Assembly: GCA_001939145.1 (NCBI GenBank)
Contig: LSRX01000126.1
Coordinates: 272,699 to 336,698, forward strand
Length of the DNA: 64,000 nucleotides
From: Symbiodinium microadriaticum
Taxonomy: Eukaryota > Sar > Dinophyceae > Suessiales > Symbiodiniaceae
Direction of reading: 5' to 3'
Part shown: positions 10,729 through 22,481 of the stretch, piece by piece
Layout: each line of letters begins with the position of its first letter
Position numbering within the stretch: position 1 is the stretch's first letter
Position numbers and translations under genes: made by a program
Notes under the pieces: generated by a model
The model's database searches: none
Seen by the model: only the letters and a program-made list of their open reading frames with translations
What the model was told of the DNA's origin: nothing

Positions 10729-11789
10729 TAGAGTTTGATAAACTGGCGAAAAAAGGGCTGACATCTGAGCTAGCGAGCCCACAGCCCAAACAGGGGCCTC
10801 AGGATTTAAGTCCCCAATCCCTAAACCCTTATAAACCCTCTAGGCAGGAAAAGGTTTTTTAGAATCTAGGGTTCAGGGTTTGGGTTGAGATAGGGTTTGG
10901 GACAGTCTCATCTATCATGGGTCCATAGGGGCTGAGAAACAACAATCTGGTCAGCGAGCCCCACAGCACCTGCGCCTTCAAAGCCGAGACGCCTGAAGCG
11001 TCTTCAACCAAGCCGCCTTGCCTAACGACTAAACGTCTGAAGACTGAGAGTAGGGTTGTAGGATACAGGTATAGGCTACTACACACGGGGAGATTAATTC
11101 AGTTCTAGTTCCTCAGACGTCTTCACTACACCTTGAACTCCAAGCCTTGAAGCTGCAATGGCAATGCTCCGACTCCCCAAGACCCGAACAGTATGATCTA
11201 AGATCCTACATCTTGGCATGAATCCCGTAACACTATCGCATATTAGCTATAGTCTATAGTATGATACTGTTACTAGCCTACAATGCTTAAAAGCCCCGGA
11301 GCCTGGGGGGAGTCCAAGGACTCATCAACCCTGAGACTCCATGGCTGCAACGGCGACCCCGACCCCAGAAGCCGGCACAACCATGACTGCGAAGCCTAAA
11401 ACCGGAGCAACCCGCAGCTTCAGCCTTCGCAGAATAGGGTCGCCTGAATAATTAGAGTAGGTTCCTTTTTTTGGGCAGGGGACGATATCCCATAGATACT
11501 TATAGTACCTGTGGTCAGGAGCCCTTGGATGGACTCTTTGGCTTCTCCCAGGCAAAACTTCACTTAGCTTAGGATGCAGGGTTATTAGAGTTCCGGGGCG
11601 GCTTCGCAGTTTCGTTATTTAGAGGTTGGAGGTACGGCTTAAGTTTTTGGAGGTTCCGGCCTGTGGGGATGGCGGGTGGGTAGGGTGCACAGGCCTTGAA
11701 AGCGCCGCGGGGCTTGTAAACTGGAAGGTTTAGGCTTCCGGAGTTAGGGAAGTATAGAGTACCCTTCTTGTAACGTCCACTTGTGATTC

Positions 11790-11930
11790 CAAACCCTGAG
11801 ATCATAGACAATCTACGTCCCGACGAAGGTGCAGCCTGCTGCACAGTCGCTCTAAATGCAGAGTTGAGAATGTTCGAGGTTGAGGACAACGGAGTATTAA
11901 GTATACAGGAGTTAAGGTATTTAGGTTCAG
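11790..11930 (+). CDS. Weak EF-hand-like open segment
   Basis: One frame reads LRMFEVEDNGVLSIQEL, which fits an EF-hand loop only loosely: acidic residues at loop positions 1 and 3, N at 5, G at 6, S at 9 and E at 12. Codon use is A+T-rich at third positions, unlike the proven exons of this window, so this may be chance. Confidence 0.15.
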
Positions 11931-12044
11931 GTTTGTGCTATTGGTTTAATAATGAAGCCCTGAATCCCACCGCATCGTTCGGAGACTCCCATGTTCTTCT
12001 GGAGCCCCATAAACCTCAGGCCCCTGAATCCTATGCTACATTCG

Positions 12045-12090
12045 TACCCTAAACCGTAAATCCTAAACCCTAAACCCTAAATCCTATGCT
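12045..12090. repeat. CCCTAAA telomere-like tract upstream of an exon-like island
   Basis: Perfect and near-perfect CCCTAAA units directly before the island at 12105; the reverse-sense tract lies at 12183-12202. Confidence 0.85.
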
Positions 12091-12104
12091 ACATTCGTCG
12101 TGCA

Positions 12105-12153
12105 GGGTGCCAACATGGCCAGCCTCCTCGCCGCGCAGGCGGTCGTCGGCCAA
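12105..12153 (+). CDS. Short exon-like island (GANMASLLAAQAVVGQ)
   Basis: After GTGCAG the sequence reads GANMASLLAAQAVVGQ in GC-rich codons and meets a good donor (CCAAG|GTGCGT). It is bracketed by CCCTAAA units upstream and TTTAGGG units downstream. Splice sites, base composition and context agree; the gene is not identified. Confidence 0.45.
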
Positions 12154-12773
12154 GGTGCGTCAGCTGGCAAGGGGTCGGGACGATTTAGGGTTTAGGGTTT
12201 AGGTCGGGGACTTAGGGATTTAGGGTCAGGGTTTCGGGACTTAGAAGGGCGATTCAGGGTCTGCTTTTCCGGCTGGGATTGGAGGTTAATTAAAGCTACA
12301 ACGCAATCAGGGTTCAGAGTGTATACTATATTAATATAGAGGCATATAGAGTTGAGTGATTGGAACTCAAAAGGAGCATACATTCAGAACCCCTGCGAGA
12401 TTATTGGATTCAGCCGCTTTACAAAGATACCATTGCAGAAGCAAAGCGAGTTGTTTTTAGGCATGGATGTTTGGAGTCTGCGACCTTCCTGGTTGAACAG
12501 AGAATGTGACACAGAATACTGGCAAACTGTATGCGCTTGCATGATTCTCGCATTAAGGCCTGTTAGATCAGGTTATCCGAAAAAGTCCAAACGCCAAAGT
12601 TTGGAACCCCAAGGCCCTAAGTGCCCTAGGCCTACAAGCCCTAAAATTCCGAAGCGAGGGTCGAAATGCTTTGGCACGAACCAAAACTTATAAAGTCCTC
12701 CGTGCCTGTTTTTTGTAGCAGCAGTCGTCGTCGTCGGGGTTCGTCGTAGTCGTTGTAGTCGTAGTCGCAGTCG

Positions 12774-12775
12774 CC

Positions 12776-12829
<54 letters not shown>

Positions 12830-12830
12830 G
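12774..12830. repeat. CAG trinucleotide microsatellite
   Basis: About eighteen CAG units. The Cys- and Gln-rich frames that read through it are artefacts of the repeat. Confidence 0.95.
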
Positions 12831-13217
12831 TAGCTACGGCAGCAGCAACAGCAGCGCAGGAGGAGGAGTAGTCGTAGTAGTAGCGGTGTGCTTTTCATGA
12901 TTCTGATTGTAATTGTTGTTAGCAGTGTTGTAATTAGTGCAATATGAATATTCTCACCGAGATTATGTTCTTTACGAGTGCCGCGAAAAAGGAGCTTTGC
13001 AATTCGTGGAAACGCCCGTGTGTCGTCCGCCGAGCAACATAAGGGCCTGAACCCTTCCAGAAAGGGACCTTCTTCCGACGTTTTCCGAAAAAGCTGTCTT
13101 TGCGGACACTCCTGCCTGCACCGTAATCCCATCGCTTCGAAAAGCCTCAAGCCCAAATGTAGTGATAGAGTGATGCAGGACCCAGGAAGATAGCACTTAG
13201 TCCAAGACCTTAGCCTT

Positions 13218-13888
13218 CCCCATAGCCCGAGTTAGGCAAAAAAATAACTATTAGTTAAAATCACAGGTTTTCCAAAAAAATGACTATTAGTCAAAATTCA
13301 TTTATGGATATATAGTCTCGTTGGTGGGGTCAAATTATCCTTAATTTTGGGTTTGAGAAAAACCTGTGATTCTGGATATTTCGGACTTGCCGAAAACCTA
13401 AAATTAAGGATATTATATCCATAATCGCAGCTTTTCGGCACAGCTCCAGCGCCGCAGTTTGGTCGAAATTTCGACCAAATTTCGACGCCTAGTGTCGCAG
13501 TTTACCAGGGTTAGGCGACGAAGTTTGAGTCGAAGTTTCAGCCGGGTTTGGGCTGCATTTCGTGTGCTTCTGGTATAGCAGCGTCGAAGTTTGTGAAGAA
13601 GTTTAAACGAAACTTCGTCGAAGTTTGGCCCCCGGGCCATATCCAGAATTCCTAGGATTCTGGATATCGATTTTCCAGTTCGTGAACCCCGAAATCAACG
13701 AGACTATTTCGTAGGATTTTGGAGAAAAACGACAAGCCGAAAACGTAGGATTTTGACTAATATCCACAATTTTTTTGGATATCAACGAGGATATATATCC
13801 ATATTTGAGTTTTGACTAATAGTCACGATTATGGATAAATCGTGTGATTCTGGAAATGTTAATTTTCAGACTAACTCGGGCTATGGGG
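13218..13888. mobile_element. 671-base foldback / inverted-repeat element
   Basis: The left end starts CCCCATAGCCCGAGTTAG and the right end is its reverse complement, CTAACTCGGGCTATGGGG. Further inside, the arms carry matching words such as tgactattagtcaaaa and tgtgattctgga, and (t)ggatatatat with its complement. It encodes nothing convincing. Base composition (A+T-rich, TTCGACG-rich core) is unlike its flanks. The structure suggests a non-autonomous DNA transposon. Confidence 0.85.
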
Positions 13889-16800
13889 TTGTAACTTAGG
13901 CTGACTTAGGCTGTAGACGCCAGGCCTGGCTTAGCAGGGTTTGGGAGTTCAGGCTCTTTTTTTTTTTTTCTTTTTTCTCTGGTTTTTTGCTTAAAAATTT
14001 TGGGATTCTGGGGTTGGGGGTTTAGGGCTTGGAAGCGAGGAGTCAATTTCGGCTTCGTGGTCCACTGCTGCCCAGCAGGCCGGGTCTACCAGAGCATGGG
14101 CGGGTCGAGAGGATGAGTGAGGCGTTAGGGTTTCCTAATTAGTGTCAGAGCGTCCCCGAAATAGTCATAGTGCATGGTCTAGGCTCTAGCTCATGGTTTA
14201 GTGATCTGGAGGGGCATCTTGGCATCTTGCTTGACAGAGCAGGAAGTTGGGGTGTCGGGCTTTGGCATACCCTTCTGCTCAGCATGTGCTAAACCCGCCG
14301 CGCCCTCTGAAAAATTGGTGTTGCCACTAACGCCCTGTGTCCAAGCTTCCTCAGCCCCAAGCAATAAACCCTCTCCTCCCTCAACCACCTAAACCATCCG
14401 ACCCCTCAACCATGAGGACCCGGTTGGATTGAGCAGCGTCCTGAGCTGTTTGCTCAGAAGCTGCCGATGAGCCGCGGCCTCGTTCTTTTGGGCTCTGCCC
14501 GTTGGTTGGAGGATTTGGCGGTTTGAGGCTTGAGGCTGCCACTATGCCTACTTGGGTTGAGGGTTTTAGGGTTTAGGGTTGATGGTGTTGAAGGTTGGAG
14601 GGTATTGGGCTTCGGGCAAGGCCAGTGGACAGCTACTTGCCTTGACCCTGTACCCGCACCGACAGCAAGGTCGCTGGGGACTCCGGGCTCTGAAGCTTCA
14701 GCTGCCCCAACAAAAACCAAGGATTCAAGCTCCAAGCCTGGAGCCTGAACCCGGTACCTTCAAGTCGAAAGCCCTGGAGCCCCAAACAGCGAGCCGTGAA
14801 CCCTAAGCGATGGGTTTCAGGGAGTTTGAAGGAACCCGATCTGGCTGGAGGTTGAAGCATGGGAGGGCTCAAGGCGCTGAAGGGTTTAGGGCTGAAGGCT
14901 TTCAAAGAGGTTTGCAGACTGAGGGGCGCTTCAGGCGCTGTCGGCTTAGGCTTTCAGTGTTCTGGGTTTAGGGTGCATGAACTTTCGGCTATAGGCCGTT
15001 CCGTTGGAGCCCTTCCCTAAACCCCAAGCCCAAGCCTAACACACTTAGCCGATCTAGACCCTAGACCTTGAGGCCTTACCTTCCAAGCCGTCAGCCCCAA
15101 AACCTTGCATGACTTCTATTTTAGATAGCCGCCCAGGGAGCCTCCACATCTCCGGCAAGGAGGACTCCAACCCCATGCTTCCGCTACTCTCGCTGCCCTC
15201 GGGCTGCAGGAGTTTCGGGGCCTCGGGGCTTCTTTGGCCTCTTGCTTCAGGAGGGGAAAACAGAAAGGGGCCTATTAATATAGGGAAACCTGACAGTCCC
15301 TGCACCAGCCTGAAGCCTAAAGCCCAACCCCGAAATGTCAGGTTCAACTTAAACTCCTTAGACCTCTCAAGATCAAATCCTCAACCGCCAAGCAGCAGGA
15401 ATCTACCCCCCAAGACAACCCTTGGTGGAGTCTTAGTGGAGGCCTCCCTGAAGCAAAGGTACGAGGATCCTGCTAGCCTCGCTCACAGCGATGGCCACAA
15501 AGTCATCCCAAGCACGGGGGAGAGAGGCCCGGCTTTAGGTTGGTTTAGGCTTTAGGGCTTAGGGTTTGTAGGGTTTTGGGTGTATTGTTGAACAGTTCAG
15601 GGTTCAGGGTTTTTAGAATATGGGCTTTGCTTGAGGGGTTCAGGTCGCTCTGAGATGTGCAAGGGTTGGGTCATGGAAGGCCTTTGGAAACAAGCTCGTC
15701 CTGTATGCTTAAATTGCGAACCCCTCAAGGGGCTTAAGACGGTGAGAGAGGTAGCTTTCACAAACGACAGCCGTTCGTCAGTGGTCGAGGGGGTGCATCC
15801 CAATCCTTTCAAAGCCCCACTTGCTTCAAGCCAGTCAAAGAGCCCCTCAAAACATCTTCTGGGGGTCCAAGTGCCCAACTAGTGAGGTTTTAGGAACCCT
15901 TCAAGTTGCTTGGATTCTGAGATTTTCTGGGTTTGTGTTGGCTCCGGGCCCGGGGATGTTGTTGCCACAGGCCTCGGTTGGGGGTCTCTGGTCTGGGGTC
16001 CAAGTTGTTCGAACCGACTTCCAAAACCCTCCCTATCAAGCCCCCTTTAAGAAGATAGCCCTGCACCCCGGGCATGAACTTCGGGACATACAGAACCTCA
16101 AGCCCTATAAACCCTATAGATCAGGAGTCCCCTTTCGGCTAGTTCGTATTGAGTCGTCATAGTCCAGGAAGCAGACGGTGTCGCCCAGACAATAGCAGCA
16201 CCACGGACGCAGTTTAATGTAGGGGCTGGAGTGAGGGCTTGGGGCATATTGGATGACTCTATATAGGAGAAGCGGAGAAACTTAATATTGTTGCATGCCG
16301 GACCTTTAAGTGATTGTCCTTGTTGCGTTGTGTTGGGTCTAAAGGATTAGGGTTCCTTTTCCCTGTACCCTGACTTGTGGAAGCTTCGTGTCGCCACGGT
16401 ACCATGAACTCTTGCTTGCCTAAGGGCTTCCAGGCCTTTAGCAGGCTGGGGCCCTCTTGAGCCTTGTGGCATGTGTCGCTACCAGCACCCCGGGCACATC
16501 TGATGGCATGGGGGAGGTTTTAGTTTGGAGGGTGTGGGTTTCTAGTTTCACCAGTCGAGTAGCGTCCTTTGCACCTTGCAGAGCGGGCAGGGCGGTCAAC
16601 AGCAGATACTCCACCCCTCCCATAATCAGGGCTGTTGCGGCTACTTCATGCCTGCATGGTAATGCCACTCTGCAGCTCTGTTATACTCGAGTTGTACAGT
16701 TACATGGCGTTGAATATCACTGCCAGCCTATGTGCCCCGAGTCCGACGGCTTAGGACTTCATCCTTGGCCGGGGCACCGGTTGAGGCCGGGCCCGGGTGA

Positions 16801-17057
16801 CTCCAAGCATTGAAGCATCCCTAAACCCTATAAGCCCCCATTAGGGTGCTGGACCCAGAGCTCGCAATATTCAGACGACTGCACGGGTGGTCTCTGAAGA
16901 AAGGGTATCCTTCATGTCATCTTTGCCTTGTTTACTTAGTACGACCCAGCGTCCATAAGCCCGCAGCTTTGCGCTGGCCTGGACTGGTGGCTGCTCAGTT
17001 TCGTTGCCTACATCGGCCACACTCTCCCCAGCTCCTAAGCCCTACCTGAACCCGAAG
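13889..17057. other. Intron or spacer-like DNA with scattered exon-like islands
   Basis: Heptamer words occur throughout (for example 14565-14580, 15010-15030, 15545-15570). Possible coding islands include 14050-14110 (VVHCCPAGRVYQSMGG), 15135-15200 (GSLHISGKEDSNPMLPLL), 15455-15530 (DPASLAHSDGHKVIPSTGER) and 15745-15800 (REVAFTNDSRSSVVEGV). None has a recognised family, so they are reported together at low weight. Confidence 0.3.
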
Positions 17058-17137
17058 GGCGACGGAGGGCCCGAAGAACGATCCCAAATCGACGAAGGTG
17101 TCTTCCGCTCGCTGGCGTCGAAGAGCACACTGGGAAG
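17058..17137 (+). CDS. Exon-like segment of unknown gene
   Basis: After CCCGAAG the frame reads GDGGPEERSQIDEGVFRS and then LASKSTLG, ending at a strong donor (GGAAG|GTAGGT). CCTAAGCCCTA-type DNA lies just upstream. The splice sites and codon use favour a real exon of about 80 bases; the protein is not recognised. Confidence 0.45.
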
Positions 17138-18162
17138 GTAGGTTGCCATGAGCTCTCGGACAAAAGTCGCGTGGTCATGGGCCAGATAGGGTTTACGGTA
17201 GCATGGCCTGATTGCCATCGGATGCCACGTCAGCTTGCGTGCTCATCTCGAAGGTCTTGAAGCCTTGCAGTCACTTCTGGGCTCTGGACCATAGAACCTC
17301 ACCGCAGAATCTGAAGAGCCTAGCCTGACACCCTAACTCAACGTTACCTATGGCCCAACTGCAAACCCCAAACAAGACATGCTGCCCAGGCGTGGACCTT
17401 ATTGGTCCCTCCTGGGGAGGGGGGCTTTTCAAGTGGCCTGGGCCTCAGCTGCCTTTGAGTTCCGGAGTTGGCGCTTCAGCGCTTCAGGGTTTATTGGCTC
17501 GGGGTTCAGAGGTTTGATGCTGCCAGGGTTGCGCGCTTTAGGGCCGTTTCCTCTTTGGCCGTGTTGAGGCTTTCGTTTAACAAAGCTGCTGGGGCTTGAG
17601 CCGGCTATGAGGTGTCCAACTCCCTGTAAGGGCCCAGGTAACTCCATGAGAGGCAGGGTTAAGGGCTAGTCTGGGTGTACGAGTGTAGGGAGCTCCCCCT
17701 CTCCATTGTCTTGGGTCTCAGGTGGAAAATGGTTAGGGAACCCAGGGTTCAGGGATGTTGTAAAGCGAGTGTCATTACCAATCTGTGTTCCGAAGCTATG
17801 AAGCCGTGTCTGTCTTTATTGAGAAGGCCTCCGGGTCAACCGTAGTTTCGAGGTTTGCCATTTCGACTTGGTGTACATCTCAACCGGGGCCTGGAGTGGT
17901 GCATATGATTCCAGGATGTGGATCAAGAAACAGATTCGCGGTTACTCTTTCTGCTGTTGTTGTTGATGTGCTGCAGGTGTTCTGGGATGACCAGCCCAAG
18001 CAGACAACACCACCCCGTACTTCCCATTGTCTTGACCGCTCCGGTCCTTCTTCCACAACCCCCGACCAGGCAATATGGGGTTCTCGCACTGGATCAATGC
18101 ATTTATGCCACCTGGCAGCAGATCGAGTGCACTTTTTTTTGGCAGCTGGCAGATGGGCTGCC

Positions 18163-18178
18163 CCCCCCCCCCCCCCAT
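18163..18178. repeat. Poly-C tract
   Basis: A run of about sixteen C residues following GCTGCC. Length in the real genome may differ because homopolymers are error-prone. Confidence 0.9.
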
Positions 18179-18813
18179 AGGCTTTCGATAAGGAAGGCCC
18201 AATTGAAGGCCTCCGGATCACACAAAATCAACGAAAGCTCAGACGGCGCGCACCACGGAGCCGTCATGCTTGTAGCCGTGCAGTGCCCGTCCGGTAAATG
18301 CTGTGGAAGCCCACCTTCTGCCCAAGGCTCTGCACCCGGAATAATTTCGAATCGCTCTTCCTCTGTAAGATATGTTTACATATGTACAGTCACCGTATGC
18401 TTGTCCAGAACCCCAAACCCCACATGCTGAGCCCTGTTCAAAGCCTTTGGCCCAATTCCTACGCCCACGGCGGAGACCTATCAATCAGTTGCTAGGGTTG
18501 TCGAGCGAATTGCCACGCGCAGTCGAGGATGTTAGGGCGCATTTCTTTGCAGGTTTCACTCAATCATTGAGAATACATTTAAACTTAAAAAGCTTTTATA
18601 CGGACCTAGAGAGCTGCGTGTCATGCAACGGCTTAGCATCCCCTCCAAAAACAAACACCTATCCCAAGCACTTCCCTACTGCCTCCTTTTTAAAAATATA
18701 TTATATATTATTATATCATGTTATGTTATATTATATTAGATTATACCATACTATTTTTTGAAACTCTGAACCCTGCTCCAAGTCCGGCTTCGACTTCCCT
18801 CCCTGGTCTCGAG

Positions 18814-21800
18814 GCCATCCCGGACAGTGCAGAGCGGGTGCTCAAGATCACGCCGAACGCTTCCGGCACAGCATCCCGTCTGCATTTGAGTGTAGAGAGC
18901 CTTTCTCTTTCTTTAGTAATGGCCTTATTTGCTCCGGCACGATTCTTGTTCGCTTTGAGCAGGACATCGTGGAAGAGGCCGGCTGTTGTTTCCCTTCCGG
19001 GCTTGGATGTAGGTTCTTAGACTAGGTGTTGGGTAGGGCAGATGGAGGTCTGAAAGAACTGGGCCTTCCTGTCATCATCCAACTTAGGCTAAAGAGTCTT
19101 GACGTTGCCTATGGTCGGCTCCTGTTTCAGGCGCAAGGCAACAAGGTGCTTATGTTCACAGCAGCTCCTTGCAGCAAGAGAACAATTGCTGGTATAGCTT
19201 TCGGCTTTTTACTTTCGGATCTAAGTTTATGCCCGCTTTGGACGGCTGGGTGTTGCAGGGTTCAGATAGGACCTTTGACAGACGTATTGTCAGATCTCCG
19301 GCTAGGATATTGAAGGGACTGCACCCCAAGCTGCATACGCTAAAGCTGAAATATTCGGGGCCATGTAACATCTGAAACAGGTCCTGCTGGGGTTTACGCT
19401 TCCTGGCGAGCGAAAGTTCACTGGCGCGGTGCTGTCCCCCAGCGGTTCCATCTACGTGGCGGCCCTGGACATACGGCTTTCCATACATAGGGGTGATGTG
19501 ACCGGAACCTGATTTGATGGGGCTACCAGGTACAACAGTAGTGGGTATTTCGAAGATGACGAGAAGGATCAAGAAGAAACTGCTTTTCGGGAAGTCGGAC
19601 GAATACCTCTTACGGCTTCGGGATTACAAGATGCTGATTTCTAGGATGCTAGGGGTTATCGAGCGTTCAAAGCTTCGGGGTCTTCTGCACCTCAGGGCGG
19701 GGCACCCGGATCAACTCTACAGGTAGACACGATGCCCCAGATCCTTTAGGGTACTCGGAACATTTTCGGAGCCCTAAGGTACTAAGCCAAGCAAATCCGA
19801 CGTCCCTATCCTGTGCCAAAGTCTCAACAAACCTTGGCACTGCTACGGTCCGAGGCTTTTCCAGCTTATGCTGCAGAAGCCTCCGCCTTGGTCGGGCTTT
19901 GCGGATGAGCAGCCGAACATGAAGTCTGTCATGCCATCTCCTTCACAAGAATCATACACCAGAATATCCTATTTTGTAAAGCTCGCAGGCCCATAGGCTA
20001 TCGGCTAGCTGTTGCATACCCTGCTTGGATGTTTCCTTCTCTTCAGCCAGTGCACTCCGGAAGCTCCAAGACTCGAAATTCATCAGAAGCAAGCCAGCCC
20101 GAACAGGGTTCCTTTCAGGAATCACCTCGTGATACCAAAAAGCACAACTCGTAGAGTCGTAGCAATCCCAACTTGCAGATTTTGGTCCTCAGGCAAGGCG
20201 CAAGGCTAAGGGGAATCCCGGCTTGGGCCCGCGCTGTGGATCGAACTCCAGGTCTTGTCCATCGCGCCTGAGTCAGATGCATGTTTGGCGGGGCCGGTTC
20301 CGAAGGACCGCTTGCCGGTGAAGGGTTTAGGTGTCAAAGTTGAGGACAGGTGGAGTATCAGGTGAACTGATACCTTCATTTTTTTCTCCCAAACCTCAGT
20401 CGATATATTTCTCAGGCTTGGCGGTCTGAGGCTGGGGTGGGCCTTGGTCTTGTTTGTTGAAGAACCCTACTATGGGCTTTAGGGTTAAAGGTCTTGGGGT
20501 TTCTGTTTGCGGGGTACCCAAGAAAGGATTCAGGGCTCCAGGGTTTCAGGCTTTCGAATCACTCTTCCGGCAGGATTTCGTCTGCACACTGGGCCGGGGA
20601 CGCAGAGGGTGGATGCGGGTTTCAACGGGAAATTCCAATGAGTCCTCCCCACAAGTTCCGGAACGGCGATGTCGGATCTTGTTTTGGTACAGGATGAAGG
20701 GATTGGAGACAAGGATTCTGGGTTCAGGGATTCTATATGTTGAATTTGAATATTCTTCCAACGACGGAAATGCCTTAATAAGGGCGGGGGCGTCTGAGAA
20801 TCTTTTTTTCTGCCACCACCCAAGAGTCTGAACTTGATCTCTTCTAGCAGCATTTGTATCTTATGCAGAAACCACGGTAGAACTACGAACGCTCTGCAGC
20901 ACATGCTTGCTTGATGCCGCATCCGTGTTCCATTCCTCCTGCCTTAATGTACTAAAACGTACTCTTTGCAGGGTGCTTATAGATTCGATGTACTTGTATG
21001 TAATTTTTGAAGCTTATGCATAATACCCTACAAAAAGGTTTTATCGTAGCTTCAGGCTCAAGGTGAGCCCTCCACTCCGCAGCCTAAACTTTGGGCCCAA
21101 GCCCTATCGAGCACGCCCCACCCCTCAAACCCCTAAACCCTAGGCTGAACTCTAACCAACGACAAGACTCAACCCTAAACCAAAGCTCTAAACCAAGGCT
21201 CTCAACCAATCTCAAAGCCCTTTAGAGCCCCAGGCCAAGAGTGCACCGTGGGTATCGAGCCCATCCCTGACTGGCCCTCGGCGGTGACCGGCCGTCGGAA
21301 CCTGAGACTCCTCGTGCGGCCCGGGGTTTTGGGTCGTTAGGGTTCATAAAGGTCCAGGGCTTAGGGTTTAGGGTCATTTAAGGGTGTAGGGTGTGGCGAT
21401 TTGCCCTTCAACTTAAGAGTTTTGTAAGGTACCATGTCATAGGGGTTGGGGTTACACGTACTCGTTGGGGGCCTTTCTGGGGAGAAGTTGGCAGGCTCTG
21501 CGGCCTTAAGAGTTCAGGAAAGGAGATGTTCACAGGCATGAAGCATGAGGGCTTCAGGGCTTAAGGGCTTAATTTCAGGCTCTGTGACCTTGGTCCCGGC
21601 GTTTGCTTTCGTGCGCTCCGCTGTGCATTTTTAGCGGCGTAAAAAGCAGCTTAAGACAAACTGTTGACTAGTTTCCTGTGGAGCAACTTATTCAGGCCCC
21701 TGAAACCCGAAACCCTGAACCACCCTGAGTCCTACGGCCCTGAACCACCCGAAACCGAGAACCGGAAATCCCCGGGAGGCCCAGACCCAGAAGCTTTTAC

Positions 21801-22055
21801 AGTCTGAAGCAGCAAGAGGAGCCTCAGGAGGCCCAAGCTCCACACCAAGCCGTGGACCACAGTATGTACAAGTAGTTAGTAGAGTCTGTTCTAACATATA
21901 TATATATATATATATACATATAGAGAGAGAGAGAGAGAGAGTTCTGGAACATAGTAAAAGACACGAGCTATCATATACCATGATTTCTAAAAGTATGTTA
22001 AACCTCCACGCCGTGGACGGTGGAAGGAAACGGCTCCCTCTGGCTCATCCCGGAG
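18814..22055 (+). CDS. Repeat protein (propeller-like modules), partial; exons 18814-18858, 19381-19461, 20252-20317, 22027-22055
   Basis: Exon one reads AIPDSAERVLKITPN; exon two LLGFTLPGERKFTGAVL then SPSGSIYVA; exon three VLSIAPESDACLAGP; exon four GNGSLWLIPE. They follow the order of a module of the form KxxGxVLxPxGxIYxIPxxAxRVLxIxPxxG, as in the pair of exons at 3708-4864. Acceptors are TCTCGAG, GAAACAG, ACTCCAG and TGGAAG; donors include AAC|GC and CCG|GTGAAG. A further exon-like piece at 21234-21285 (TVGIEPIPDWPSA before GCG|GTGACC) sits between heptamer tracts and may belong here. Not all modules are found and exon two's end is uncertain, so the gene model is partial. The role is unknown; a beta-propeller fold is my inference. 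Confidence 0.55.
21896..21940. repeat. (TA)n(GA)n microsatellite
   Basis: A TATATA run followed directly by a GAGAGA run. Confidence 0.9.
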
Positions 22056-22481
22056 GTGCTCCCGCTACAGTCTTTGCTCACAGGGATTGTCATGGGCATC
22101 TGGCGGGTGTACAAGCTTCATCCGTCAATGTTTGCGGTCTGGATCCTTAGGATCTCCAGTGAAGCTACAGTCTAAGGAAGTCTAAGGAGGAGTTGTGGGG
22201 GTGTTGTTTGTTTTCGTGTCGTGGCCAGGCTTGAGGGATGCTTAGGGCTTCGGGAGTAGCTATAGTACAACAGAGGCTGGTTGTCCTGATGTTTCAGGAG
22301 CTGTTGCAACTTCTTGGATCATATCTAAACTTTCTGCATGACGCCAGTGTGGTCGGAAGCTCACGGGAAGCAAGCAACAGATGCAGCCATTTGGCCACGC
22401 GAATTAGTGCTTGCCCCCACGTTCTGGCAGCGCCGAGAGATCTAAGCATACCTTCTCTCCTGGCGCGAACTTGACCCGAAG

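Noticed and set aside
12641..13156. Minus-strand frame with a poly-Cys run
   Set aside because: The run comes from the CAG microsatellite; flanks show no motif.
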